Shown: in pieces, positions 1-10,700 of the stretch
How the letters are laid out: the number at the start of each line of letters is the position of its first letter
Position numbering within the stretch: the stretch's first letter is position 1
Origin: CALLVY01 sp937899855
GTDB taxonomy: Bacteria; Bacteroidota; Bacteroidia; Chitinophagales; Saprospiraceae
Length of the DNA stretch: 54,027 nt
Direction: 5' to 3'
Assembly (NCBI GenBank): GCA_039820405.1
Contig: JBCBQC010000040.1
Coordinates: 1-54,027 of the forward strand
Translations under genes and position numbers: made by a program
Notes under the pieces: generated by a model
Seen by the model: only the letters and a program-made list of their open reading frames with translations
Databases searched by the model: none
What the model was told of the DNA's origin: nothing

Positions 1-1
1 T

Positions 2-328
2 TCTAACCAATTAAGAAATGACCGAAGGTTTTCGTTGCTCCAAGAAATTTTTGAGGATAATCTAGTTGAAATCGTTACCTATCTATACGATGAAGGGTAT
101 ATAGATCTTCAAGAGATGGAAGGTTCTGAAAATCTAGAGGTAGTAGAAACCGCATGGCTGGTACCAGGGGATATTCAATTACTAGAGATTGATATGAATG
201 TGTTAAATAGATTACTAGAGAACGCCGGTGGTGCTAACTTTTTGAAGAATCCTAGCCGGTATACCGCAAAGACTAAGGAGGAGGCAATTGAAAAAGCTAA
301 TGAATTATTCGAAAATGGTAGCTTTTAA
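2..328 (+). CDS. Hypothetical protein, 5'-truncated by the window edge
   Basis: The reading frame is open from base 2 to the TAA at 326-328. The only start-like codon inside is a TTG at 35, so the true start probably lies outside the window. The visible part (about 108 residues) is acidic and looks helical, with a Glu/Lys-rich end (TKEEAIEKANELFENGSF). It has no signal peptide or membrane segment in view, and I do not recognise a family. Its AT-rich codon use differs from the GC-rich genes that follow and resembles the variable tip of the RHS gene at 19.3-20.05 kb. Small acidic AT-rich genes are common beside polymorphic toxins, so an immunity protein for a toxin locus to the left is possible, but this is conjecture. 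Confidence 0.5.
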   Translation, partial: SNQLRNDRRFSLLQEIFEDNLVEIVTYLYDEGYIDLQEMEGSENLEVVETAWLVPGDIQLLEIDMNVLNRLLENAGGANFLKNPSRYTAKTKEEAIEKANELFENGSF

Positions 329-1020
329 TGATTGGACGGTTTTGTTGAAATATTTTATTGGATAAATCCTGCTACAAAAGCAAGGCGCTGATTCGATGAC
401 GATCAAAAAAACCACTTTGCCTACTACTTAGCATTCCAAACAAATAATCAAAAAAAATCAGGTGTCCCCTTGCAATTTAGGGGGCACCTGTTTACTTTTG
501 TAGCATCACACGAGACTTAGTGTAATAATCCAAAACTCCATTTGTAATTTGCGAATTGGGTAGCAAAACTAAAACTTACTCCCCGTCTCGTTATTTCAAT
601 CTGGGCCAAGGCCCGTCCTGCTAGAGTACTTTACCGTTTGCGTTTTCACGGACCATTGGTCAGTTGAAAAGCACCAATCAGCAGCCTTCTCGTTGCTGCG
701 TACGGTAGAGCAACATTTTCACTACAAATCGCTGGAGTACTTCCCGAATCGCCCGTTGATTGGGCTAGGGAAGTTTACGTTTAATTGACCGATCCTAACT
801 GGGATCAGGAGGAAATGGGTGTTGTAGCGGTCTCTTTGACCCGCTTCAACTCCAAAGCCTCACCGGTGTCCGCACCGTACGGGCCTGCTATCCCCGTACC
901 CTTTAGAAAGACATTTCCCTTCTTCGCACCGGAGTTGGGCCAGATGAACTATGTCTATATAACAATGAAAAAACAACGACCATGTCGCATTCTATCATCC
1001 TTTTTCAATCTCACCATCGT
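329..1020. other. Gene-poor stretch left of the RHS operon
   Basis: No convincing intact gene is present in these roughly 690 bp. A terminator-like hairpin lies at 459-499. A frame on the plus strand is open from 573 to a TGA at 786-788. It encodes about 71 protein-like residues, with segments such as LEYFTVCVFTDH and HFHYKSLEYFPNRPLIGLG, but has no ATG, so it may be the end of a decayed gene. A second frame (785-1024, TTG start) overlaps the start of the next gene and has no recognisable features. The promoter of the downstream operon should lie here, but I could not identify a clear TAnnTTTG box. Confidence 0.5.
459..499 (+). terminator. Hairpin terminator after the left-edge gene
   Basis: The arms caggtgtcccc (459-469) and gggggcacctg (480-490) pair over 11 bp with one G-T wobble around a 10-nt loop. 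They are followed by the T-rich tttacttttg. An A-run (451-457) sits on the other side, so it might work in both directions. It lies 131 bp past the stop of the left-edge gene. Confidence 0.6.
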
Positions 1021-2538
1021 ATGAAAATCCTTCGTTACTATTTGGGAGCATTGCTCTTGGTGGCCGCCTGGTCGCCCCTTACCGCACAGATTTACGTCGA
1101 CGCCGATGAAGACGTCGGAATCGGACAGACGAACACGGACAACAGCAAGGTACGCCTCCTCAATACCACCAACAACCGGGGCTTTTACCTCACCGCCGAT
1201 GGCAGTAGTACGAGTGAGCTAACGGGAATTTTCAACGAAGTCACCGGTACGGGTACCGGCGCTAAAGTAGCCTTCAACAATCGGGTAGCCCAAGTGGCGG
1301 GCTCTAACCAAAACGCCACGGGCCTCTTTAACTGGACCGATAATTACGGTTCGGGACTCAGCTATTCGATCGCCAATTGGATCATTGGTAACGGTACGGG
1401 AACCAAGTTTGGTGTCTATGGGCACTACGTACAAAATGCTGCTGCCTCCGAGGATATTCTCGGCATCAGTCAGCGCGTCCGCAACTACGGTACGGGCCAG
1501 GCTTACGGGACCCATACATTGATTTCCGCCGAAGGGGGAGGGGGCGATAAATACGGTAGTTTGACCCAGGTCTTTCAGCCCATTTCCTCCAGCAAACAGG
1601 CCATTGGACACCACACCACCATATGGCACAAGGGCGCCGGTAACACCATGGCTTATGATGCCCTCATCACCGCCGATGGCCGGGGTACCAAATACGGCTT
1701 CCGCTCCCAGGTCTACGAGAATACGGCTGCCCTATCCTCCGCGTATGGTATCCACAACACCACCTATCTCTACGGCCCCCGGCCGGGTTACGGATTGTAC
1801 AACTACGTCTACGACAACACCAGCTCTTCCAATACCAAGTACGGGATTTACAACTACGTACAAGACGCTACCTCGGGAAGCAACAAATACGGCATTTACA
1901 ACTACCTCGAAAAAAGTGGTACCGGTACCAACTACGCCCTTTGGTCGGGTGTAGCCGACGGAACGGATTACGCAGGCTACTTTTCGGGCAATGTGGTCGT
2001 GACGGGAACGGTGGTGGACGGGATGTCCGACGGTCGGCTCAAGGAAGGAACCAAGGACCTGGTCGGTGCCTTGGGGATGATTGCTCAGCTCAAACCCAAG
2101 TCTTACCGCTTTAAAGACAACCTGGGGCTCCAACTACCCGAAGGCTTGCAGTACGGCTTGATCGCCCAGGAATTGGAAACGGTTATGCCGGACTTGGTGA
2201 CGGATTTTTCGGTGCCCGGTCAGCCCATCTACGAGCGGGTGGCGCAGCCCAAAGCGGCATTGCCGGAAGCCCCCACGGACCTCTCGCTGTCCAAATCCGA
2301 AAAGGATCAACTGGCGCTGGCCCCCACGGCCACCGAGCTGGTGGAAAGCAGCCAGGAAATCGTCGGCTACGAGGCGGAGCAAAGCTACAAGGCGATCAAC
2401 TACCGGGCCCTCATCCCCGTACTGGTCGGAGCGGTACAAGAGCAACAAAGCCAAATCGAAGAGCAGCAAAGCCAGATTCAAGCCCTGCAAACGGAAGTCC
2501 AAACCCTACGTGCTACCGTTCAGCGCCTGTCCAAGTAA
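1021..2538 (+). CDS. Secreted tail-fibre-like protein with C-terminal S74 (endosialidase chaperone) domain
   Basis: 505 residues. The start is set at ATG 1021 because a clean signal peptide (MKILRYYLGALLLVAAWS..TAQ) begins there; a longer frame from 982 would bury it. The middle is low in charge and rich in Gly, Thr and Tyr, with recurring KYGIYNYV-type units at about 270-315, like the shaft of a trimeric fibre. From about residue 336 comes SDGRLKEG, the signature of the peptidase S74 intramolecular chaperone. In that family a Ser/Lys pair five residues apart (here S336 and K341) supports self-cleavage after trimerisation. The last 40 residues form a Gln/Glu-rich coiled coil (EEQQSQIQALQTEV), as usual after S74. 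S74 proteins are best known from phage fibres, but secreted versions are frequent in Bacteroidota. It is the first gene of the RHS operon, so it probably makes a surface fibre or adhesin. Confidence is high for the domain and low for the role. Confidence 0.85.
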   Translation: MKILRYYLGALLLVAAWSPLTAQIYVDADEDVGIGQTNTDNSKVRLLNTTNNRGFYLTADGSSTSELTGIFNEVTGTGTGAKVAFNNRVAQVAGSNQNATGLFNWTDNYGSGLSYSIANWIIGNGTGTKFGVYGHYVQNAAASEDILGISQRVRNYGTGQAYGTHTLISAEGGGGDKYGSLTQVFQPISSSKQAIGHHTTIWHKGAGNTMAYDALITADGRGTKYGFRSQVYENTAALSSAYGIHNTTYLYGPRPGYGLYNYVYDNTSSSNTKYGIYNYVQDATSGSNKYGIYNYLEKSGTGTNYALWSGVADGTDYAGYFSGNVVVTGTVVDGMSDGRLKEGTKDLVGALGMIAQLKPKSYRFKDNLGLQLPEGLQYGLIAQELETVMPDLVTDFSVPGQPIYERVAQPKAALPEAPTDLSLSKSEKDQLALAPTATELVESSQEIVGYEAEQSYKAINYRALIPVLVGAVQEQQSQIEEQQSQIQALQTEVQTLRATVQRLSK

Positions 2539-2589
2539 GCCGCCATTCCGTCACCTCATTTTCTCAATGCTGCTGAAAACTTTAAAGGC

Positions 2590-3561
2590 ATGAAGATTTA
2601 CCCAAAATTATTGGTAGGACTCCTCGGTTGGATGCTCCTCGGTACGCTCCAGCTCTCCGCCCAGCAGACCATCGTCACCCAACTGCAAAAGGAAGTGGGT
2701 GCCGCCCAGAGTGCTTTTCTGGGGACGACCTACGTCAGTCAGGGTCGGCTGTACCACGATCGGATCGAGCTACTGGAGCTCGCGTCGGGGGAAAGTGGCT
2801 ACGTCGAATTTTCGTTCAATTATTTTGACCAATCCGACATCAGCATCGGGCTGCGCCACAGTACGGACGCCACCCAAAGCTGGACCCTGCGCTTTTTAAA
2901 TGGACAGGCCATGATCGACGCCAACGTACTGGGGGCGGCTACCAACGGCACCGTTTACCGGATCGAACGTTGCGAGACCAGCGTCCGCTACTGGGCCGAC
3001 GATCAACTGCTGTCCGAGTCGCCACTGGCCGATTTCAACTTTAGTGCCCTGGCCTTCGTCCAAGTCGATGCGACCCTTGCGCAAAGCGGTAACAACCCCA
3101 GTCTCAACTTACAATTTCCCTTCGTCGCCCCCTGCGCTGCGCCCCCTCCGGGCACCAACAATGCCAAGGTGTACGCCGACTTGAAAAAGGACTTGGATGG
3201 CACCTTCGTGCAGTTGACCAGTCCGGTACTGCGCTTTAAGTACGAGGAGGATTACGCCACCGCGGTTGGGCAAAACGATGTGCTGGACTGGATCATCTAC
3301 GACTGGGACCAGGCCCCACCCGCCAGCCCCAATCAATCCGGTACCCTCAATAAACGAATGGGGCTCAACTATTTCTCCATCAACCTCAGCGTTGACATCA
3401 ATCGCCACTACACCCTGGAGGTGGAAGACAGCCGCGGGCAAAAACAGTACCTGCGTTTGTACTACTACTGTCCGCCGGGACAAAACTGCATCACGCTCGA
3501 TGGTGGTGGTTTACAAGCACCCAATCCCGCACCGACCCTTCAGGAGGTCGGCGAGGAGTGA
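2590..3561 (+). CDS. Secreted beta-rich protein of unknown function
   Basis: 323 residues starting at ATG 2590, with a signal peptide (MKIYPKLLVGLLGWMLLGTLQLSAQQ) cleaved near residue 25. The first half (about 30-170) reads like a jelly-roll/lectin-type beta sandwich: alternating hydrophobic strands such as ESGYVEFSFNYFDQ and SWTLRFLNG, with one Cys. The second half (about 185-300) is another beta domain ending in a YYYCPPGQNC segment, which suggests a disulphide. No catalytic motif is visible. It lies 51 bp after the S74 gene and 44 bp before the OmpH-like gene, so it belongs to the same operon. Related domains occur near or inside Bacteroidota RHS proteins as far as I recall. I infer a cell-surface or envelope role and cannot name a family. 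Confidence 0.75.
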   Translation: MKIYPKLLVGLLGWMLLGTLQLSAQQTIVTQLQKEVGAAQSAFLGTTYVSQGRLYHDRIELLELASGESGYVEFSFNYFDQSDISIGLRHSTDATQSWTLRFLNGQAMIDANVLGAATNGTVYRIERCETSVRYWADDQLLSESPLADFNFSALAFVQVDATLAQSGNNPSLNLQFPFVAPCAAPPPGTNNAKVYADLKKDLDGTFVQLTSPVLRFKYEEDYATAVGQNDVLDWIIYDWDQAPPASPNQSGTLNKRMGLNYFSINLSVDINRHYTLEVEDSRGQKQYLRLYYYCPPGQNCITLDGGGLQAPNPAPTLQEVGEE

Positions 3562-3605
3562 GGAATCCTTACTTCTCAATCATCAACCGAAAAAAAACAA
3601 TACCA

Positions 3606-4127
3606 ATGAATCGATTCTTTGGACCCTTATTGGTTCTGAGCCTCCTGCTGTCGAGCGGGGCCTTGTACCTCGCGCAAACTGCGGGTCCCAAAACGGCCTA
3701 CGTCGACCTGGCCCGCGTCTACGACGCTTTTCAGTACAAACAACAGCTGGAACAACAACTGCACCGATCCGATCAAGCGGCCCAATTCCTACTCGACAGT
3801 TTGGAGGTACAGCTCCAGGGCGTTGCCCAACTGGTCAGCGATCGCGACCCGGGGCAATTGCGCGAACGCTATCAAGTCCTCCAGCGCAATTACGCGCTGA
3901 CCCAACGGGAATTGATGGACCAGCAGAGTGCTCGGGCCCAGGAGTTGGACGAAAAAATTTGGGTCCAACTCAACCAGTACCTGGAAGACTTTGCCCGAGG
4001 TGAAAATTACGATTACCTCATCGGTGCCCGGGGCGACGGGACCATCATCGGGGGGAAACCTGCTTACGATGTAACCAACGATATTATTCACTACGTCAAC
4101 CAACGTTATCATGGAAAAATGGACTAG
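3606..4127 (+). CDS. OmpH/Skp-family periplasmic chaperone
   Basis: 173 residues from ATG 3606. A GTG at 3558 is in frame but would place 16 polar residues before the signal peptide MNRFFGPLLVLSLLLSSG, so ATG 3606 is preferred. After the signal comes TAYVDLARVYDAFQYKQQLEQQL, the OmpH opening, where a short strand leads into a helix. Then follows a long Gln/Glu/Arg-rich coiled coil (about 45-135). The C-terminal strand-helix YDYLIGARGDGTIIGGKPAYD...VNQRY matches the usual OmpH ending. Skp/OmpH trimers hold unfolded outer-membrane or secreted proteins in the periplasm. Skp is normally encoded beside bamA; here it sits in an RHS operon, 44 bp after a secreted-protein gene and overlapping the next gene by 17 bp. 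A dedicated chaperone for the giant secreted proteins downstream is a reasonable inference. Confidence 0.85.
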   Translation: MNRFFGPLLVLSLLLSSGALYLAQTAGPKTAYVDLARVYDAFQYKQQLEQQLHRSDQAAQFLLDSLEVQLQGVAQLVSDRDPGQLRERYQVLQRNYALTQRELMDQQSARAQELDEKIWVQLNQYLEDFARGENYDYLIGARGDGTIIGGKPAYDVTNDIIHYVNQRYHGKMD

Positions 4128-4734
4128 CACCGGCTTCCTCGCTTTACTAGCGGCAATGGCCCTGATGCTCTCGCTGGCTTGTACCCGTTCCGAAATCCTC
4201 CTGCCCCGTACCTACGTCGAGTGGGTGGAAAATCCCCGCAACGGGCTACGCGTAGAAAAGACGATTGCCCCCCTGCGTTTTGACATCCAGTACCAACCCG
4301 TGGAATACCTCGTGGCGCAGGAGGAACGTCGGGAGACCCTGCCGGCTGATTTGCTCACCGATCGCCGGGCGGAATATGGCGACGAGCTCGACTATTACCG
4401 CTGTCGTATCGCGCCCGCTGCGGGGCGGCAAAACGTCTTGATGCAAAGTGCCCGTGACGAGGCGGAGTACTACGAACTGATCGACTATTTTTCTTACGCT
4501 GCCAAGGAGGACTTTTACCTGCTCCACGGTGCCGATACGGCCCGCTGTGTGCTCTACCAGTTTGTCCGCAACTACGAACTGGCTCCCCACCTCGAACTCG
4601 CACTGGCTTTTGAACGCAAAGGCAAAGGCGACCGAACCTTCGTCTTCGACGATCAGCTGCTCCGCGTTGGCGTAGTCAAGGCCGAGATCGAACAACAAAA
4701 AATCAATCAACTTCCTCAGTTAAAAACTTATTAA
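4111..4734 (+). CDS. Small lipoprotein of unknown function
   Basis: 207 residues from ATG 4111, overlapping the end of the OmpH-like gene by 17 bp, which implies translational coupling. The N-terminus MEKWTSTGFLALLAAMALMLSLAC is a lipoprotein signal with a near-canonical lipobox and the acylated Cys at position 24. The rest is soluble and charged, with several Tyr/Asp patches and no recognised motif; it looks alpha/beta. Its stop is only one base from the start of the 2192-residue RHS-like gene. It most likely sits on the inner face of the outer membrane or on the surface. The tight coupling suggests that it works with the OmpH-like protein and the giant protein. I do not recognise a family. 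Confidence 0.7.
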   Translation: MEKWTSTGFLALLAAMALMLSLACTRSEILLPRTYVEWVENPRNGLRVEKTIAPLRFDIQYQPVEYLVAQEERRETLPADLLTDRRAEYGDELDYYRCRIAPAAGRQNVLMQSARDEAEYYELIDYFSYAAKEDFYLLHGADTARCVLYQFVRNYELAPHLELALAFERKGKGDRTFVFDDQLLRVGVVKAEIEQQKINQLPQLKTY

Positions 4735-4735
4735 G

Positions 4736-7700
4736 ATGAGATTAGACCGTTTGCGTCGCTATAAAAGGCCCCTGATGGCCGTACTGCTGATTCCCTTGCT
4801 CGTCTCGCTATTTCCCACCTCGCTACTCGCGATTACCTCGGGACCGGCCCAGGAGGAATTTGCCAATTTTGAAGCTGCCCAGACCACCGATATGGTCAAC
4901 CTCTACACGGGCGACTTTACCTACAACATTCCCCTGATGACGGTTCCCGGCCCCAATGGGGGCTATCCGATCAACCTGTTCTACAATTCGGGTATCGATC
5001 TGGACGAGGCGGGCTCCTGGGTGGGCTTGGGTTGGAACCTCAACGTGGGGGCCGTCAATCGCCAACTGCGTGGCTTGCCGGATGATTTCAACGGCGACGT
5101 GGTCAAGCAGGAGATGCACCTCAAAAATAATTTTGCCATCGGCATTGACTTCCCGGCGTCCGTTACCGAGCGATTTGGTTTTGAAACGGGCGGTGGTGAC
5201 CGTTGGAATGGGCAGCTCTACTACAACAATTACAAGGGCCTGGGCTACCGCGTCGGGACCAGTTTTGGCATAAAGGGCATCCTCAACGTCAACGTCAACT
5301 ACGATGCCCAGAATGGGATTGGGATCGACCCGGTGATTTCCTTGAAAGGGCAGTTTGGGGCGATAAGTGCTGGCCTAAAGCTCTCGACCTCCTACAATTC
5401 GCGGAAAGGGTTGAAAAAAGTGGCTCTGAAAACTTCCTTGCGAGGGACCACCAAAAATAGAATCGTTGGGAGGTCTTCCAGGACCCACCTTCGCTTTGTC
5501 GGTGGTGGAACCTCTAATCTGTCTTTTGGCTTCAGTGGTGGCGTACCGGACATCCAAGTTCCCACCCGGACGAGTATGATCAATTTTGATCTCCGGTTCA
5601 GCGGAGATTATACTTTTCCTACTTTCAAGCCAAAGCGCTGGGGCAATTGGCGGGGCTATGTCCAGTGGTCCCGCTTGCGCAACGATGGGGTAGATTCGCG
5701 GGAGGCCTATGGCTATTTGTACAACCAAAATGCGGACGAGCGTGACTACCGCGATTTTAACCGTACCGGTTTGAGTTATTCCAAAAAGGTACCCAATCTC
5801 TCCACATCGGCCTACACTTATGATCCCCTAGTCGTGACGGGTGTGGGCGTCGGTGGACAATTTCGGCCTTACCGCTCCCGGGTCGAAGTACTCCACACGC
5901 CTCGTCAAAGCTCGCGAACCGATGGACACCGCATCAACCTTGAATTGGGAACGAAAAATACCTTACATCTTGGGCTGGGCTATGCCTATACCGATGGGGA
6001 AGAGTACTCGGGTCCCTGGCGGGGAGGCATTCCCAATTCACTACTCAATCCCAGCAACAGCAATACCAGCAGTCGGCTCTTTCAGGATGCCTATTACTTG
6101 GGCTACGGAGAGCAAACCGGTTACCTCAGTGGCGGCGACAATCAATTGGAGGCCTGGTTGGGTAGCGAAGCGCTTCGCCCCGCCTTGACCAAGGGGACCA
6201 ATAGCTTTAGCAACAGCGGCGGCCAGTTCGTGAACGAAAAAACCGGGGCCACCTTGGATGCGGATAACTACCTCAGCCAGCCCAGCTTGGGGGCACGCAC
6301 CAACCGGACCCCCAAACCCAATTACCTCCAAAAGCTGACCGAGTACGAAGCCTCGCAGTACGGCTTTAGCAAGGACCTGCGGTTTTATACCAAAAGCACC
6401 AATGGTGATATCATCCAAAGTTTAAAATTTGGCAGTACACCGGATGAAGGCTCGGGGAAAATTTCGGAAATCATCGTCAATAAGGACGATGGCTACCGCT
6501 ACGTTTACGGCCTGCCAGCTTCCAATGCCAAACAGGTAGATGCGGCCTTCAACGTCTATCCCCCCTACGTCGACGAAAACGGTCAGAGCATCAGCGATGC
6601 CGATGCCAATACGGATCGGATTCAGGCCAGCGGCCATACCAGCAATAAGGCTTCCAAGCAGTACGAGTCCAAAAAGACGCTACCGCGTTACGCCCATTCT
6701 TGGCTACTGACCCACATCGCCTCGCCCGATTATCAGGACCTGACCGGAGATGGGATGAGTGCCGACGATCCCGGCTCCTGGATGCAGTTTCATTACCTCC
6801 GGACCACCGGCAATGCCAGTACCTTCAAGTACCAGTGGCGCGAGCCCTACGTGGGATCCAGTTTTGCCGAGGGGCAAAAGTCCAATCCCGCCGATGATAT
6901 GGCTTCCTACGTCTACGGAGAAAAAGACCTTTTTTACCTCCGGATGGTGGAGACGGCCACTCACCTGGCCCTTTTCGAAACTTCCCCCCGCGATGATGCA
7001 ACGGGCGTGGCGGGCGAAGCCAACGGCGGTATTGATCCCACCAACACCAACAACTACAATAAAATGTACCGGCTAGACCGGATCAAACTCTACGTCAAAA
7101 ACGTCGATGGTTCCTGGCCCAACCTGAATACGGCCACCCCCATCCAAACCGCCGTTTTTTCCTTTGCCGATCCCAGCCAACCGGGTGGGATGGCTACCCT
7201 TTGTCCCGGTATTCCCTCTTCCGAAACGGGGGCGGGCAAGTTGACCCTGGAACAGGTCTACCTTACTTCCGAACAATCGAACCGAGGTCGTTTGAGTCCC
7301 TACCGCTTTTCCTACGGTCCCAACGATGCCCAGCACAATCCCGCGTACGAACGCCGCAATCGCGATCGTTGGGGCAATTATCAAGACAACACGAACCTGT
7401 ACAACAGTTCTTATCCTTACGTTGATTTCCCCTACACCGATCAATACAATCCCCCCAATGCCGACGCCTGGCAGTTGCAAGAGATTACCCTACCCACGGG
7501 GGGCAAAATCAAAGTGGATTACGAAGCGGACGACTACGCTTACGAGATGGACCAGGCGGCTGCCCAGATGTTTGACATCATCGCCTTTGGCAATGCCCCC
7601 AATCCCAACGAAGCCGTCCGCAATCGTTTCAATCCTCTTTTTGGAGGGGAACAAAGTTTGACCAATAGCGATGCGGATGGCAACTACCGCTTGTACATTC

Positions 7701-10700
7701 ACCTCTCAACGCCGATCCCGTCTACTGCGGAATTGCAAGGCTTGGGCTTGACGGCCGACGAATATTTTAAACGCTACTACCTGGCGGATATGGAACAGGT
7801 TTACTACAAGACTTTTGTCGAACTGACCGAGCCGGGAGACAAGACCAGTGATTATATCGCGGGTTATGCCAAACTGCTAAAAGGGGCGAATCAGTACGGC
7901 GTCGTAGGTGGTGCGGGTAGCCAGGTGGCTTTCCTGACCCTCGCTAAGGTGGCGTCCCAAAAGCCCTTTTTTGGTCAAACGATTCATCCCTTTCAGCGGG
8001 CGGCTTTAGAGCACCTCAAGTTCAACCGCTCGGAATTGGTCAATGGCTACGATCCCAATGAATCCGATTCGGGTAATTTTTTAGATCAGGTAGGAAATAT
8101 AGTGGGAAGTATCTTCCAGTTCTTCGAGGAAATTGCAATCATGCAGATGGGCTTTAACCGCTATGGGGTAGATCAAGGTTGGGGAGAAAAGGCCAAGTTA
8201 AACGGTCACTCCATCGTCCGGCTTTACAACGGTACGGGCTTTATGTACGGCGGGGGCAATCGGGTGGCCAAACTGACCCTGTCGAACGAATGGTCTTACG
8301 GGGCTGGTGCGGATGAGTACGGCCAGCAGTACGATTATAGGATGGAAGAAAACGGTCGGACCATCAGCAGTGGGGTAGCCATTACGCCGCAGGGAGTAGG
8401 GGGCGACGAAAGTGCGCTCCGTTATCCGGTCGACTACAAGCTTTCGACCCCCCTGGTGGCGCCCCAGCACCTCTTTGTGGAGAAGCCCATGATGAAGGGC
8501 TACTATCCGGGACCAGGGGTGGGCTACCGGAAGGTAACGGTGAAAAGTCTGACCGATTTGCTTCCGGTGGATATTGACGAGAGTTACGCTCCCATTGCGG
8601 TTCACGAGTTCTACACCCACAAAGATTTTCCCGTCCGAGAATCGGAAACGGACTTATCCTCCGCCACGCCCATCTACGATTGGGCCATCTTCCCGGGTTT
8701 TGGGAGTAAATTGAAAAAACACACGGCGCGTTCGCAGGGCTACAGCATTGAGTTGAACAATATGGCGGGTAAACCCAAGGCCATGACCCAACGCACCTAC
8801 CCGACGGCCAACAATCCGGAGGGTACCCTGATCAGTCGTTCGGAATACGTCTACCAAACCGAAGCTCCCTACTCCAGCACGGCCGCCAACTACCTGTCCA
8901 GTACGGCTCAAATCCTCCAACCCGATGGTACCCTGGCGGACGGTGTGATCGGCCAAAGCCACGATATTTTCCACGACTTTCACGAAAACGCCAGTTCGGC
9001 CGATCAATACGGAGCGGATTTTAACATCGACTTTTTACTGCTCTCCTCTCCTCCTCCACCGATTCCAATTATCGTACCTTCGATCTATCCCGAAATCAAC
9101 ATCAACGAGACTTCCCTACGAACCGCGGTAACCCACAAGGTAATCTATAAAACGGGCCTGCTCGATCGGGTAGTGGTCACGGATGGCGCTTCCACCATCA
9201 CGACAAAGAACATCGCCTACGATCCCGTGACGGCACAGCCCTTGCTGACTCGAACGACCAACGAGTTCAAGGACTACATCTACAACGTATCGGAACCCGC
9301 CCACTGGAAATACGACGACCCCGAGACGGGCAGTATGGCGGGGGCCTACCGCAACCTGGACCTCAAGCTCACCCAGGTCAACATGAGTGGTGCGGCGCTC
9401 AATTTTGCCAATCCCCTCAGCAGTCACGTAGTGGGGGATGAGCTGTGGCTCCAATACCCCGACGGTAGCGGCGCCAAGGTGTACGTCACCAGCGTCAGTG
9501 CCCTGGGCATCACGGTACAAAACGAGGACGGTTCCCTGCCCAATTACAACGGCGCGGTCACCATTACCACCATCCGCTCCGGCCACCGCAACCACCTGAC
9601 CGCCGCCGCGGCCAGCACCAGCTTTAAGGGCTCCGCTTCCCCGATCAGCAGCGACCTCACCAACCTGCAAGCCAAAAACGACAACATCCTCAATACCACG
9701 GCCAGCACTTATCGTCAGAACTGGGCAAGCAGCTACTGCAACGAATATTTCGTTCCCGACCCCGCAGCGAATCCCTGTACCGTCCGCAACGAACTGCTGG
9801 CCCTGCTCAATGTATTGGCCAATCCCAACCTGGGCTCCCAGGAACCCTTTTCCAATGGCTTAACTTATGGCCAGGACGATCTCTTTACCCTGTATCCACA
9901 GCAGATGACGACCAATATTTGGCCCAATTCGCCCGCGACCTACTGGCCTTTTTATACCCCCGGTTTGTACAATCCATCAGATCCCTTCCCGCCTTTGGTT
10001 AGCAACGAGCTGCACCTCTCTTTCCGAGATTGTTCCGATTGCTTTGGCAGTTGTGATCTGCGACTCCTGGCTCAAAATGTACCCGTGGGCTTTGACTGGG
10101 CGGACATCACCGAGGTGACTTCCATCTCGGGTACCGATCCCAACGACCTTTTCCAGTTTAGCGTGGTGATCAAGGATGCCCAGGGCAATACCTACACCGC
10201 GGTGAGTACCCTCAATACCTGCTACGAGATCTGTCCGGACGGTAGCACTGCCACCAGCGTCTGCGATTACGTGGCCGAAAATTGTGCCGTAGCGCAAAAC
10301 GCCAACCTCTTCGTCAGTGGTAACCAAGGCAACTGGCGGATGCACGAGTCCTACGTCTTTAAGACCGATCGGGAATACGAGGCGGCCTTTAACGAGGAGC
10401 CCCGCTTGCGTGAGTTTGGCGCTTACGAAAACTTTGCGCCCTTTAGTTGGGACGGCCGGGCCGACAATGTCGCCAACGGTTGGGTACGAGCGACCGAAAT
10501 TACGCGCTACTCACCGCACGGGGAGGCGACGGAAGAAAAAGATGCTCTGGACAATTACGCGGCCGTCCAATTTGGCTACCACAAGCAGTTGGCGGTGGGC
10601 ATTGGACAGAACATGCAACTGCGCGAAATTGCGGTGGATAATTTTGAGGACTACGACAAGGACTGTACGGATCACTTCCGTTTGAAGGGGGCGACGCACT

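Noticed and set aside
785..1024. 79-codon frame upstream of the S74 gene
   Set aside because: It uses a TTG start, overlaps the S74 start and has no recognisable domain.
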